Assembly: GCF_014639235.1 (NCBI RefSeq) | Contig: NZ_BMFU01000003.1 | Span: 372,001-436,000 of the forward strand | Direction of reading: 5' to 3' | DNA length: 64,000 nucleotides | Source of the DNA: Paenibacillus silvae | GTDB taxonomy: Bacteria; Bacillota; Bacilli; Paenibacillales; Paenibacillaceae | Shown here: positions 44,361 to 51,973 of the stretch, one piece after another | Position numbering within the stretch: position 1 is the stretch's first letter | How the letters are laid out: each line of letters begins with the position of its first letter | Notes under the pieces: generated by a model | Told to the model about the DNA's origin: nothing | Seen by the model: the letters and a program-made list of their open reading frames with translations, nothing else | The model's database searches: none | Made by a program: the position numbers and the translations under genes

Positions 44361-44426
44361 TCTTTGATAGCTTTTACATCTATTCCTCAACAGCTTTTAG
44401 ACTATATTCTTTAACAGCTTTTACAT
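44361..44426. repeat. Three imperfect 24-base tandem repeats
   Basis: TCTTTGATAGCTTTTACAT, TCCTCAACAGCTTTTAGAC and TCTTTAACAGCTTTTACAT follow each other every 23-25 bases between ohr and mntH. Possible clustered binding sites; no function recognised. Apart from these and the mntH promoter, 44276-44725 holds nothing I can support. Confidence 0.55.
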
Positions 44427-44533
44427 TTTGCTTCATTTCATGCATCCATTTATAACTCTTCACATGATTCCTGTTGAAGCCCCTTCTATACATCCTTCGA
44501 AGGATCTTTTTCTTCAATTTGTCTCAATACATA

Positions 44534-44571
44534 AAAGTTGCACTAGACAAAAACTCTTGAGTGTGTACAAT
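44534..44571 (+). promoter_or_regulatory. mntH promoter with MntR-like site
   Basis: TAGACA (44544-44549) and TACAAT (44566-44571) are 16 bases apart. AAAGTTGCACTAGACAAAAAC (44534-44554) resembles B. subtilis MntR boxes (TTGCA-AGG-AAA core) and covers the -35. Manganese-dependent repression is inferred. Confidence 0.4.
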
Positions 44572-44725
44572 GTAAATATGAACATAAAATTTTAGATATA
44601 ACCACATTCGTGCTCATCACAACTTAACTATTTATATATTCGATCCAGTGCAAGTTATATAAGATCCATGATTTATTCGGCCGGTAATCGGCCCCCATCT
44701 TAATGTAAAGTCAGGTGATCCATCT

Positions 44726-46075
44726 ATGAGTCAACGAAATCCGTTTAATGCCCCATCCGGTGAATATGCTGCTGCAGCAGTGGCTCCGTCACTAGGTGAG
44801 GCGCACAGCTCCATGAAAGTTCCCAAAAATGCAGTCTGGTGGAAAAAATTTCTCGCCTTTGTCGGTCCGGGTTATCTCGTCGCTGTTGGCTACATGGACC
44901 CGGGCAACTGGGCTACGGACATCGCGGGCGGCTCCCAGTTCGGTTATACCTTGTTATCTGTTATCCTTATATCCAATATGATGGCTGTAGTCCTGCAATC
45001 TCTTGCAGGCAAGCTCGGGATTGTTACAGGACGGGATCTGGCTCAGGCTTGCCGTGAACGCTTCAGCTTCCCTGTAGTTATGATGTTATGGATTTTGTGC
45101 GAGCTCGCTATCGCAGCAACCGATCTGGCCGAGGTCATCGGCTCGGCAATCGCCCTGAAGCTGCTGTTTAATATTCCCATGCTGTATGGAGTTATTATTA
45201 CCGCTGTTGATGTGCTGATCATTCTTGTCCTGCAAAATAAAGGCTTCCGCGCATTGGAAACCCTTGTCATCGTGCTGATGGCCACCATTGCGCTCTGTTT
45301 CGGGATTGACCTCTTTCTGGCGAAACCGGACATGGGCGGTGTACTGCACGGATTCGTACCCAGCAGTGAGCTTTTGCAGAACCCGGCTATGCTCTACATT
45401 GCCATCGGCATCATTGGTGCGACGGTCATGCCGCATAACCTGTATCTGCATTCTTCCATCGTACAGACCCGTCAGATCGAGCAGACAGCTCAGGGGAAAA
45501 GAGAAGCGATCCGTTATACCACGATGGATTCAACCATCGCACTGACGCTGGCACTGTTCATTAATGCAGCCATCCTGATTGTATCTGCGGCTGTATTCCA
45601 CAGCGCAGGCATGACCCAGGTTGCCGAGATTTCAGACGCATATCATCTGCTGACTCCGCTGCTCGGCACGACCATTGCCAGCATCCTGTTTGGCGTCGCT
45701 TTGCTCGCATCAGGTCAGAACTCCACTCTTACAGGTACGCTCGCTGGACAGATCGTCATGGAGGGTTTTCTGAATATTCGTATTCCGGCCTGGCTGCGTC
45801 GTCTCGTCACACGGCTGATCGCAATCATTCCGGCCGTCATTGTGACCGCCATTGCGGGCGAACACGGGACAGAGGAACTGCTGATTCTGAGTCAGGTTAT
45901 ATTGTCCCTGCAGCTGCCGTTTGCCGTTATCCCGCTGGTGATGTTCACAAGTGACAAAAAAAGCATGGGGCCATTTGTTAATAAACTCTGGCTAAGGATC
46001 GTTTCCTGGATTATTGCCGCTATCATCGTAGTGCTGAACGTGTACCTGATTATCCAGACCATTATGCTGTTCTAA
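44726..46075 (+). CDS. mntH: Nramp-family divalent metal (manganese) transporter
   Basis: 449 residues, about 11 helices. The metal-site motifs of Nramp proteins are present: MDPGNWATD (Asp58, Asn61) in helix 1 and GATVMPHNLYLHSS near residue 235 in helix 6. It imports Mn2+ (and possibly Fe2+) with protons across the cytoplasmic membrane. AGGTGA precedes the ATG. Monocistronic, with a bidirectional terminator behind and a candidate MntR box over its promoter. Confidence 0.95.
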   Translation: MSQRNPFNAPSGEYAAAAVAPSLGEAHSSMKVPKNAVWWKKFLAFVGPGYLVAVGYMDPGNWATDIAGGSQFGYTLLSVILISNMMAVVLQSLAGKLGIVTGRDLAQACRERFSFPVVMMLWILCELAIAATDLAEVIGSAIALKLLFNIPMLYGVIITAVDVLIILVLQNKGFRALETLVIVLMATIALCFGIDLFLAKPDMGGVLHGFVPSSELLQNPAMLYIAIGIIGATVMPHNLYLHSSIVQTRQIEQTAQGKREAIRYTTMDSTIALTLALFINAAILIVSAAVFHSAGMTQVAEISDAYHLLTPLLGTTIASILFGVALLASGQNSTLTGTLAGQIVMEGFLNIRIPAWLRRLVTRLIAIIPAVIVTAIAGEHGTEELLILSQVILSLQLPFAVIPLVMFTSDKKSMGPFVNKLWLRIVSWIIAAIIVVLNVYLIIQTIMLF

Positions 46076-46155
46076 CTTGTATATAAATTGGAACTAAGGA
46101 CGTTCACACGTACTCCGATGAGAGATAACTTCAACTTTTCAAAATCCCGTAATAT

Positions 46156-46211
46156 AAAAAAAGGCTGACTCGCTGTCTGGTGTGATGACCAAACGCGAAT
46201 CAGCCTTTTTA
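46156..46211. terminator. Bidirectional terminator between mntH and the HAD gene
   Basis: AAAAAAGGCTGA-TCGC pairs with GCGA-TCAGCCTTTTT; A and T runs on the two sides serve both convergent genes. Confidence 0.9.
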
Positions 46212-46242
46212 AGTCTTTCATTTGTTATACGGCTCATGTGAA

Positions 46243-46932
46243 CTAAGATGCATCGTTATCAGGTATGAGCAACGGCAACAGTTCATCCAATGATTCAACC
46301 GTCCAGTCTGCACGCTCATGCTCTGACTGCACCGGCTGAAACCTTCCATATCCCTGGAGAATACGGATGGTATGCAGGCCCAGACTGCGAGCCGGAACGA
46401 TATCATTGTCAATCCGATCTCCAATCATCACCGCTTCCTCAGGTGCACAACCAGCCTGTTTCAGAGCAACCGCATACAATTCCGGGTCGGGCTTGGACAC
46501 TCCTTCTTCTGCCGAGCAGGCTAGTACATGAACATATTTTCGAAGTCCATAACTCTCCAGCCGCATTTCAGTTCCCGGGCTCTGATTCGCAATAATGCCA
46601 ATGAGATAATGCTGCGAAAGCTGTTTAAGCACTTTGGCTGCAGAAGGAAAAGGACGCTCCAGCTCCTTGTGGAATTTCAGCTTGTCCTGGATCTGCTTGC
46701 GGTGACCTTCATCCTGAATATATGTCTGCATAGCTACCTTCATAGGCCATTGTTCGTAGTTCTGGTAACATTGCTCAAACAGCTCTCGTACATCCTCAAT
46801 CTTCACAGGATAGCCGTAAGCATTCGCCTCACGCACAAACTGCCCGATAATATCGTCAACAGGCTCCCATTCGTCCACCAGCGTGTCCCCTACATCAAAA
46901 AACAACCACTTCAACCCGGCAATATCCGGCAA
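46243..46932 (-). CDS. HAD-superfamily hydrolase (subfamily IA)
   Basis: 229 residues. Motif I FFDVGDTLVDEW, motif II near IIANQSP, the lysine in SKPDPELY, and motif IV VMIGDRIDNDI. A helical C1 cap lies between motifs I and II. It hydrolyses a phosphorylated metabolite, substrate unknown. The frame opens at 47028, but that part contains the terminator of the preceding gene. AAGGAGG is seven bases before TTG at 46932, which is the start. Confidence 0.87.
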   Translation of the reverse strand: MPDIAGLKWLFFDVGDTLVDEWEPVDDIIGQFVREANAYGYPVKIEDVRELFEQCYQNYEQWPMKVAMQTYIQDEGHRKQIQDKLKFHKELERPFPSAAKVLKQLSQHYLIGIIANQSPGTEMRLESYGLRKYVHVLACSAEEGVSKPDPELYAVALKQAGCAPEEAVMIGDRIDNDIVPARSLGLHTIRILQGYGRFQPVQSEHERADWTVESLDELLPLLIPDNDAS

Positions 46933-46990
46933 GCCAATTCCTCCTTGTACGCCGCTCAATGAAGATCCCGGGCGCGCATGCTGTATCCAT

Positions 46991-47023
46991 AAAAAAAGAA
47001 GACCCACGACAAGCATGAGTCTC
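46991..47023 (-). terminator. Terminator of the c-di-AMP-riboswitch gene
   Basis: GAGACTCA pairs imperfectly with TGGGTCTTC and runs into seven T residues on the minus strand, about 55 bases after the stop at 47080. Confidence 0.65.
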
Positions 47024-47079
47024 CTCAAATTCCGTTAGTCCTTACCTGCAATTATAGCAGGCACCTTACGCAGGATCAA

Positions 47080-47511
47080 TCATAAGCTGCTTGCTTCGGC
47101 TTCGAGTTTATTGCAACTATTAAGCAAGAATCCAACTTCTCCGTTTAACGAATACACAATTTTGTCCGCACCCATGCCCCGATAAATGCCTTTTGGATGA
47201 CTTTGCTCCGTTATCACACACAGAGGCTTGGATGTCCAGGAACGAACAATCTGCAGGTAACGGCAAGTCAGGTTCAGACTGTTTTCAAAAATAAATACGT
47301 TGCCCACGCTCGTCTGCGGCAAAAACCATTTTTGAGCCGCTGCTGTGTTCATACGAATCACATGCTCTACTCCGATCCGGCGGAGCTTGCGCTCCTCACC
47401 CGCACTGTTTGTAAGAACGGCAAAAGGCATCTTTTTGTACATCAGCAGCTTCACAAATTTACGTCCAGCTTCATTCGGAGCGGTTACTAAAATCATCTCT
47501 GTATCCATCAT
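47080..47511 (-). CDS. Unknown protein with Rossmann/RCK-like N-terminus, under c-di-AMP riboswitch control
   Basis: 143 residues. The start MILVTAPNEAGRKFVKLLMYKKMP and the following FAVLTNS, GVEHVIRMN and SKPLCVITE strands suggest a small Rossmann-like domain resembling the NAD-binding (RCK/TrkA-N) domain of potassium-channel regulators. The GxGxxG loop is replaced by APNEAG, so this is a weak call. GGGAGG is five bases before the ATG pair at 47511/47508. It is directly downstream of a ydaO-type riboswitch and terminator, so it should be shut off when c-di-AMP is high. That fits osmolyte or potassium homeostasis. No transporter is adjacent. Confidence 0.75.
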   Translation of the reverse strand: MMDTEMILVTAPNEAGRKFVKLLMYKKMPFAVLTNSAGEERKLRRIGVEHVIRMNTAAAQKWFLPQTSVGNVFIFENSLNLTCRYLQIVRSWTSKPLCVITEQSHPKGIYRGMGADKIVYSLNGEVGFLLNSCNKLEAEASSL

Positions 47512-47540
47512 TCGTTCCTCCCTTGGCGTGAAAAGACAAC

Positions 47541-47581
47541 AAAAAAGAAGCGTGGGGACCAAGGCCTCCGAAACGCTTCTT
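47541..47581 (-). terminator. Riboswitch expression-platform terminator
   Basis: AAGAAGCGT and ACGCTTCTT pair across a 19-base loop, followed by TTTTTT on the minus strand. It sits between the c-di-AMP aptamer and the ribosome binding site of the gene at 47080-47511. Confidence 0.88.
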
Positions 47582-47640
47582 AAATAATCCATGGCGAAAA
47601 CGCCATGAACCAGCGTGCGGTTTGTTGCCTCTCCCTTTAA

Positions 47641-47795
47641 CGCTTACGAGGTTAGCTGACGGATTCGGGCGCGAGAGTCGCCCTATTTCCGGCTGTCACC
47701 GGAAAATTCACCCCATGGATGTCTGCTGCTGTAATACAGCACATCCTGTTGGTTCCCCCGTTTTCCACCCACGATGAATGGAAACTCAGCGATTG
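47641..47795 (-). ncRNA. Cyclic di-AMP riboswitch (ydaO/yuaA class)
   Basis: On the minus strand the conserved aptamer parts appear in order: CGCTGAGTTTCC, ACGGGGGAACCA, GGGGTGAAT, CCGGTGACAGCCGG, AGGGCGACTCTCGCGCCC, GAATCCGTCAGCTAACC and TCGTAAGCG, whose last bases pair with the first (CGCT/AGCG). A short hairpin (47592-47607, GGCG-AAAA-CGCC region) and a terminator follow. This class turns genes off when c-di-AMP binds. Confidence 0.95.
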
Positions 47796-48114
47796 AAACA
47801 TCGTTCGTGAATCTTGCATGTAAGACCGATCGATATCATCGTTGTTTCGTTTTTTCAGGTACAATATTATTAAAATTCAAATTACGCTTTGAATCATACA
47901 CCCGTGCCATGATCATGTAAAGTCCGGACAGATCACGAATCGTCAGAATTCCGGCAATAAACTTCAATAATAACGCTTACAATGAGCTTATACGCTATCC
48001 AACTCTTCCAAGCTGTCTAATTCTCACCCGCACAAAAATTGATTAAACGATTTGCATTCCTTTTATGAATACGGTCAAGCCGATGAGGATAATAGCGTTC
48101 TCTATAAATTAATT

Positions 48115-48143
48115 TTGCATTATTTAATTGCATAAAATATAAT
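48115..48143 (+). promoter_or_regulatory. Promoter of the glutathione peroxidase gene
   Basis: TTGCAT (48115-48120) and TATAAT (48138-48143) with an exact 17-base spacer; transcription would start about 30 bases before the ATG. No clear PerR box was seen. The stretch 47865-48114 holds nothing else I can support. Confidence 0.7.
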
Positions 48144-48178
48144 AAAAATATCAATATAATATGATGGAGGCGATCCTC

Positions 48179-48655
48179 ATGTCAGTCTATGATTACAAAG
48201 TAAACACCCTTCGCGGACAAGAGATTGAAATGTCCCAATATCGCGGCAAAGTGTTGTTAATTGTAAATACCGCGAGCCAGTGCGGCCTTACTCCTCAATT
48301 CAAGGGCTTGCAGGAGCTGCAGGATCAATTCCAGGATGCTCCTTTCGAGGTACTTGGATTTCCCAGCAACCAGTTTGCCCAGGAGAAGGGCTCCTCTGAT
48401 GACATCGCTGAGTTCTGTCAGATGAACTATGGCGTAAGCTTCCCTATGTTTGAAAAAATTGACGTTAACGGTGCCAGTGCTCACCCGCTATTCCAGCATA
48501 TTACGAAGGAAGCACCAGGTCTACTCGGCTCCAAGGCCATCAAATGGAACTTCACCAAGTTCCTTGTCGATCAGGAAGGGAACGTTGTGAAGCGTTATGC
48601 CCCCCAGACTACACCTGATAAAATTGTAGAGGATATTCAGAAATTATTGAAATAA
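48179..48655 (+). CDS. gpx: Glutathione peroxidase family protein (thioredoxin-dependent thiol peroxidase)
   Basis: 158 residues. The peroxidatic Cys35 is in NTASQCGLTPQF; the FPSNQF segment supplies Gln; and the WNFTKFLVD motif supplies Trp and Asn, completing the catalytic tetrad with Cys instead of selenocysteine. FCQMNYGVSF holds a candidate resolving Cys. Removes H2O2 and lipid peroxides. GGAGG is eight bases before the ATG at 48179; the ATGs at 48161 and 48164 lie upstream of that site and are not used. Confidence 0.94.
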   Translation: MSVYDYKVNTLRGQEIEMSQYRGKVLLIVNTASQCGLTPQFKGLQELQDQFQDAPFEVLGFPSNQFAQEKGSSDDIAEFCQMNYGVSFPMFEKIDVNGASAHPLFQHITKEAPGLLGSKAIKWNFTKFLVDQEGNVVKRYAPQTTPDKIVEDIQKLLK

Positions 48656-48677
48656 ATAACACACATTTCTACATTTT

Positions 48678-48740
48678 GAAAAAAGCTGCTCCAAACCACA
48701 GAGCCTCGGTTCTGTTCTGGTTTACAGGGTGGCTTTTTTT
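48678..48740. terminator. Bidirectional terminator after gpx
   Basis: AAAAAAGC-GC-CC-AAACCA pairs with TGGTTT-GG-GGCTTTTTTT across a long loop, just after the gpx stop. Confidence 0.8.
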
Positions 48741-48806
48741 CGCGGCTAATGAAACTTTTCTCCGCCCGCTGTCGCCTTCCAGCTGTTATTTATGTAGGCC
48801 AAAAGA

Positions 48807-48838
48807 CAAAAAAGAAGCCTCCCGGACAGGGAAGCTTC
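48807..48838 (-). terminator. Terminator of tRNA-Leu
   Basis: GAAGC-TCCC pairs with GGGA-GCTTC around a 5-base loop; on the minus strand TTTTTTT follows, 23 bases after the tRNA 3' end. Confidence 0.8.
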
Positions 48839-48860
48839 CTTTCAATAACATTTCATATGA

Positions 48861-48943
48861 TGCGGTCGAGAGGACTCGAACCTCCACGGGCATACGCCCA
48901 CTACCCCCTCAAGATAGCGTGTCTGCCATTCCACCACGACCGC
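48861..48943 (-). tRNA. tRNA-Leu (anticodon GAG)
   Basis: 83-base class II tRNA with long variable arm. Acceptor GCGGTCG pairs with CGACCGC; the anticodon stem CTATC/GGTAG encloses TTGAGGG, giving GAG (CUC codons). CCA is not encoded (TCA follows). A near-identical copy is at 58479-58561. Confidence 0.97.
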
Positions 48944-49157
48944 ATGTCGTAAATTATCGGCAACAGAATTGATTATACCGGAATCTTATCTAAATGTAAA
49001 GCATTTATTTGAACACGCCAAAAATCAGTCATACTTCCTGAATGTGCGCATATCCTGAATCTGATTCCGAAAAAATGTCAGGGCAGCGGCGGAACCAGAA
49101 TGAATTTGTTGCAGCCTAGTATTTTCAAATATTATTTCTAAAGGAGAATCAGTTTAT

Positions 49158-49174
49158 TGTTATATTATATAACA
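49158..49174. promoter_or_regulatory. TnrA/GlnR box upstream of ureF
   Basis: TGTTATATTATATAACA is a perfect palindromic match to TGTNA-N7-TNACA. Two near matches with one mismatch lie closer to ureF (TGTGA...TATCA at about 49243 and TGTAA...TAACG at about 49301). Confidence 0.8.
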
Positions 49175-49220
49175 TAAATAATAATAAAGAATGAAATTTA
49201 AGCTTTTTCAATGCAAACCA

Positions 49221-49249
49221 TTGACAAAACACGGATAATTATGTGAATA
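49221..49249 (+). promoter_or_regulatory. Candidate ureF promoter
   Basis: TTGACA (49221-49226) and the weak -10 TGAATA (49244-49249), 17 bases apart, with a one-mismatch GlnR-like box overlapping the -10. Confidence 0.45.
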
Positions 49250-49346
49250 TATATATCATATAATTCGGATTTAAGCACATACGATTTAGAAAAGATTAAT
49301 TAATGTAAGATAAATTAACGCAAATAAGCACTGGAGGCGAAAGATC

Positions 49347-50048
49347 GTGAACCGTGGCAATAAGCTGCTAGATTACGTGAAGCTGCTTGATCCTTCTGTT
49401 CAGGTTGGAGGGTTCTCCCATTTCTTCGGCATGGATACACATATCAAGGAAGGCACCATCCGTACAGTGGAGGATCTTGAATCGTTCATGCGCTGCCAGC
49501 TGCATCCCAGTCTGGTTCGTCTTGAAGGTATGGCCATCAAAGGCATATATACCGCAATCGATCACAAAGACACTTGGCGCATCGCCCTGATCGACAAGCT
49601 TGTTCACGTGCAGCGAACACCTGCCGAGCTTAGAGAAAAGGCAGCTACCATCGGCAAGCGTTTAATCAAGCTATCTCACGCCCTGCATCCCTGGATCGAA
49701 TTCAAACCGCTTGAACAGATTTTCACCAAATACAGTTCTGTCGGCTGTCTCCCCACCGTTCACGCCTGGATTAACCACCACCTCGACATCCCCGTCGAAG
49801 AGGCGGTCCTCGGTTATCTTCATTCAGCCATGTATGCCTGTATATCCGAAGCCTCCAAAGCTATTCCTCTAAGTGAGAATGTTACCAAGGAGCTGCTCGG
49901 TCGCCTGACCACAGACCTTGAGCACGAATGGAAGACCGTGAGTGCTTCTTCTCCAGATGGACACATGCACCCTGCATCACTGTCTATGAAGACGTTATTC
50001 CCCAGCTTCCATATGCTCGGAGCCGGGCTTCACGCTTACAGAGCTTGA
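49347..50048 (+). CDS. ureF: Urease accessory protein UreF
   Basis: 233 residues, all-helical UreF family, needed with UreG/UreH to load nickel into urease. The start LLDYVKLLDPSVQVGGFSHFFGMDTHI is the conserved UreF N-terminus, and the end SLSMKTLFPSFHMLGAGLHAYRA is intact. GTG start, with GGAGG nine bases upstream. It stands alone: no ureABC, ureE, ureG or ureH lies in the window. A perfect TnrA/GlnR box upstream and the urea transporter nearby support nitrogen-limited expression. Whether it works with a urease encoded elsewhere cannot be seen here. Confidence 0.88.
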   Translation: MNRGNKLLDYVKLLDPSVQVGGFSHFFGMDTHIKEGTIRTVEDLESFMRCQLHPSLVRLEGMAIKGIYTAIDHKDTWRIALIDKLVHVQRTPAELREKAATIGKRLIKLSHALHPWIEFKPLEQIFTKYSSVGCLPTVHAWINHHLDIPVEEAVLGYLHSAMYACISEASKAIPLSENVTKELLGRLTTDLEHEWKTVSASSPDGHMHPASLSMKTLFPSFHMLGAGLHAYRA

Positions 50049-50082
50049 GCACCTCCCCAACAAATCTCTCTTGATTCCATTC

Positions 50083-50120
50083 AAAAACACGCCGCAACCC
50101 CCTTGCTGGCGTGTTTTTTT
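50083..50120 (+). terminator. Terminator of ureF
   Basis: ACACGCC and GGCGTGT pair across a 14-base loop and are followed by seven T residues; 40 bases past the stop. Confidence 0.9.
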
Positions 50121-50170
50121 GGTTTATAACAGCTTGCGGACATGGGCTTGAAGGCTCACAAAAAGCGCAT

Positions 50171-50247
50171 ATACGTCATTTTAATTCAAAAAATACACTT
50201 ATTTCCGTATTTTTTTAATTGTTAGATGACGTATTTACGTATATAAT
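50171..50247 (+). promoter_or_regulatory. Promoter and operator-like repeats of the XRE/PAS gene pair
   Basis: TTGTTA (50219-50224) and TATAAT (50242-50247) are 17 bases apart. ATGACGTAT (50226-50234) and TTACGTATA (50236-50244) fill the spacer and -10, and an inverted ATACGTCAT lies at 50171-50179. This suggests autoregulation by the small XRE protein. Confidence 0.6.
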
Positions 50248-50329
50248 GGAGATTACAGCTCGCATTTCATTCAGTCTACACGAAGAAACGCCTGCTGAAT
50301 ACTATAATTCCACTCAGGGGTGAACCCTT

Positions 50330-50533
50330 TTGAACAAGAAGAAACCCGTCACTCCGTTCGGATGGGCTATCAAACGGCGACTAACCGAACTGCAGATTGA
50401 CCAAAAAACCTTTTGCGAACAGCATGGCATCCCGCCCTACCGCCTGTCCAATCTTATTCACGGCACACGTAAAGCTACGAGATTCAGACATCAGGTCGCT
50501 GATGTTTTGGACATACCAGAGGAACTGCGATAA
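50330..50533 (+). CDS. Small XRE-family (Cro/CI-type) DNA-binding protein
   Basis: 67 residues, nearly all helix-turn-helix: GWAIKRRLTELQIDQKTFCEQHGIPPYRLSNLIHGTRKA. TTG start behind AGGGGTG. Followed after 28 bases by a PAS-domain gene with its own strong ribosome binding site, so the pair is probably one operon. Its promoter carries ACGTAT repeats that may be its operator. It resembles minimal phage-type regulators, but no prophage genes are near. Confidence 0.8.
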   Translation: MNKKKPVTPFGWAIKRRLTELQIDQKTFCEQHGIPPYRLSNLIHGTRKATRFRHQVADVLDIPEELR

Positions 50534-50561
50534 CATCTTTTATTCAAGGAGGACTTCACTC

Positions 50562-51188
50562 ATGAGACACATGACATCGGACCTCGAAAGCCTGTCGTTC
50601 CAGTCCACCAATCATCAGCTAATCATCATCGATCAGCATTGGATCATCCGAAGCTGCAACCGAGCCTGGAAGCGTGGATTCTATAAACCCTTTTCACACT
50701 CAGGCAGCAGCCGTCATAACCACTATCTTCACCTGATGGAGGCGTGGACAGCACAAAGAGGTGTCCCACCAGCCAAGTTTGCGCAGCACCTAAGACATAA
50801 CGTTGTGCCTTTCAAGCATGCTCATACATACGACATCTCTGTGACCACTCCGTACAACGAAGAAAAATGGTTTCGTGTAGAGCTAACCCCATTACATGAC
50901 GGCCCCTTATTCGGCGATAATCTTGCTTTAATTGCTCATACTGATATCACCGAACAAAAAAGGACCGAGCAGCAGCTAAGACAAGCCCTGACTGAAGCAC
51001 GCACATTGCATGGCCTGCTGCCCATTTGCGCCGTTTGCAAACACATCAAGGACGAATCCGACGAATGGAGCTCCGTGGAACGTTATCTGGAGAAACATAC
51101 CTCTGCCGAGTTCACCCATGATATCTGCCCAGAATGCATTCGTCGGCTGTACCCGAAGTATTCCAACATTTTGGATAAGCGTCATTAA
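50562..51188 (+). CDS. PAS-domain protein with C-terminal CxxC/CxxC motif
   Basis: 208 residues. Residues about 15-130 form a PAS-like sensor fold (QLIIIDQHWIIRSCNRAWKRGF to LALIAHTDITEQKRTEQQL, the typical PAC end). A short coiled coil and the motif CAVCKHIKD...EW..VERYL...AEFTHDICPECIRRLYP follow (Cys156, 159, 189, 192). This tail is found at the end of some sensor kinases and response regulators and probably binds metal. There is no kinase, cyclase or DNA-binding domain. AAGGAGG is nine bases before the ATG at 50562; upstream frame extensions overlap the XRE gene and are rejected. Output is probably through a partner. Confidence 0.8.
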   Translation: MRHMTSDLESLSFQSTNHQLIIIDQHWIIRSCNRAWKRGFYKPFSHSGSSRHNHYLHLMEAWTAQRGVPPAKFAQHLRHNVVPFKHAHTYDISVTTPYNEEKWFRVELTPLHDGPLFGDNLALIAHTDITEQKRTEQQLRQALTEARTLHGLLPICAVCKHIKDESDEWSSVERYLEKHTSAEFTHDICPECIRRLYPKYSNILDKRH

Positions 51189-51277
51189 AGGCATGCAGCG
51201 CAGCTCTATCATGTTCGGGCAAATTCAAGTACACACTGAACCCTCTCGGAACAATGACATCAGATAACCGGATCGCA

Positions 51278-51973
51278 TCATACAGACAAATGATATTCAA
51301 ACTGCGACATATCCAGGTCATGCGGCGTTCCCTGCAGCGTCATAACACCTTTGTCCATCACATAAATGTAGTCGGCGGCACTACGCACAAAATCAATGCT
51401 TTGCTCCACCAGCAGAATCGAAATTGTCCCCTGCGCTTTCAGCTTAAGGATCACCCTCCTGATATCCTCAACGATTGAAGGCTGAATGCCTTCCGTCGGT
51501 TCATCCAGCAGCAGCAAGCCAGGGCGGGAGGCCAGCGCTCGCGCAAACGCAAGCTGTTGCTGCTGCCCGCCGCTCAAATCCCCACCCTGGCGCCCATACA
51601 TGGAAGCAAGCACGGGGAACATCTCAAGCACATCCTCAGGGAACGTTCTCACACCAGACATACTCATTTCCAGTCCGAGCAGCAGGTTCTCCTTCACTGT
51701 AAGCTGCGGAAAGATTTCCCTCCCTTGCGGCACATAACCTATTCCCGCTTTTGCCCGTTTAGCCGGTTCCAGTGAAGCCAGTTCCCGGCCATTCCAGTGA
51801 ACGCTTCCCGCTCGTGTTCGAAGCAATCCCATCAAGGTTTTCATCAATGTCGTTTTCCCCACGCCATTTCTACCCATCAGACATGTCACTTGCCCGGGCA
51901 GCACTTCCAGATTCACACCGCGAAGCACTCGGCTCTCCCCGTACCCAGACTCAACGTTCTGCAGTCTCAACAT
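51278..51973 (-). CDS. urtE: Urea ABC transporter ATPase UrtE
   Basis: 231 residues, LivF-like. Walker A GRNGVGKTT near 36-44, signature LSGGQQQQLAFARAL, Walker B LLLLDEPTEGIQP and the H-loop region LLVEQS. The TEGIQPSIV wording is typical of UrtE. Overlaps urtD by 23 bases. Last gene of urtABCDE; 89 bases separate it from the convergent PAS gene, with no clear terminator. Confidence 0.92.
   Translation of the reverse strand: MLRLQNVESGYGESRVLRGVNLEVLPGQVTCLMGRNGVGKTTLMKTLMGLLRTRAGSVHWNGRELASLEPAKRAKAGIGYVPQGREIFPQLTVKENLLLGLEMSMSGVRTFPEDVLEMFPVLASMYGRQGGDLSGGQQQQLAFARALASRPGLLLLDEPTEGIQPSIVEDIRRVILKLKAQGTISILLVEQSIDFVRSAADYIYVMDKGVMTLQGTPHDLDMSQFEYHLSV

Noticed and set aside
46933..47028. 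Hydrophobic N-terminal extension (signal peptide-like) of the HAD protein
   Set aside because: It contains the preceding gene's terminator, and AAGGAGG points to TTG 46932.
47652..47864. Open frame of 70 codons on the minus strand
   Set aside because: It lies inside the c-di-AMP riboswitch aptamer and has no ribosome binding site.
48179..48655. Selenocysteine-containing glutathione peroxidase
   Set aside because: The catalytic codon encodes Cys and no in-frame TGA or SECIS-like element is needed.
50397..50561. N-terminal extension of the PAS protein
   Set aside because: It overlaps the XRE gene in another frame and precedes the AAGGAGG site of ATG 50562.
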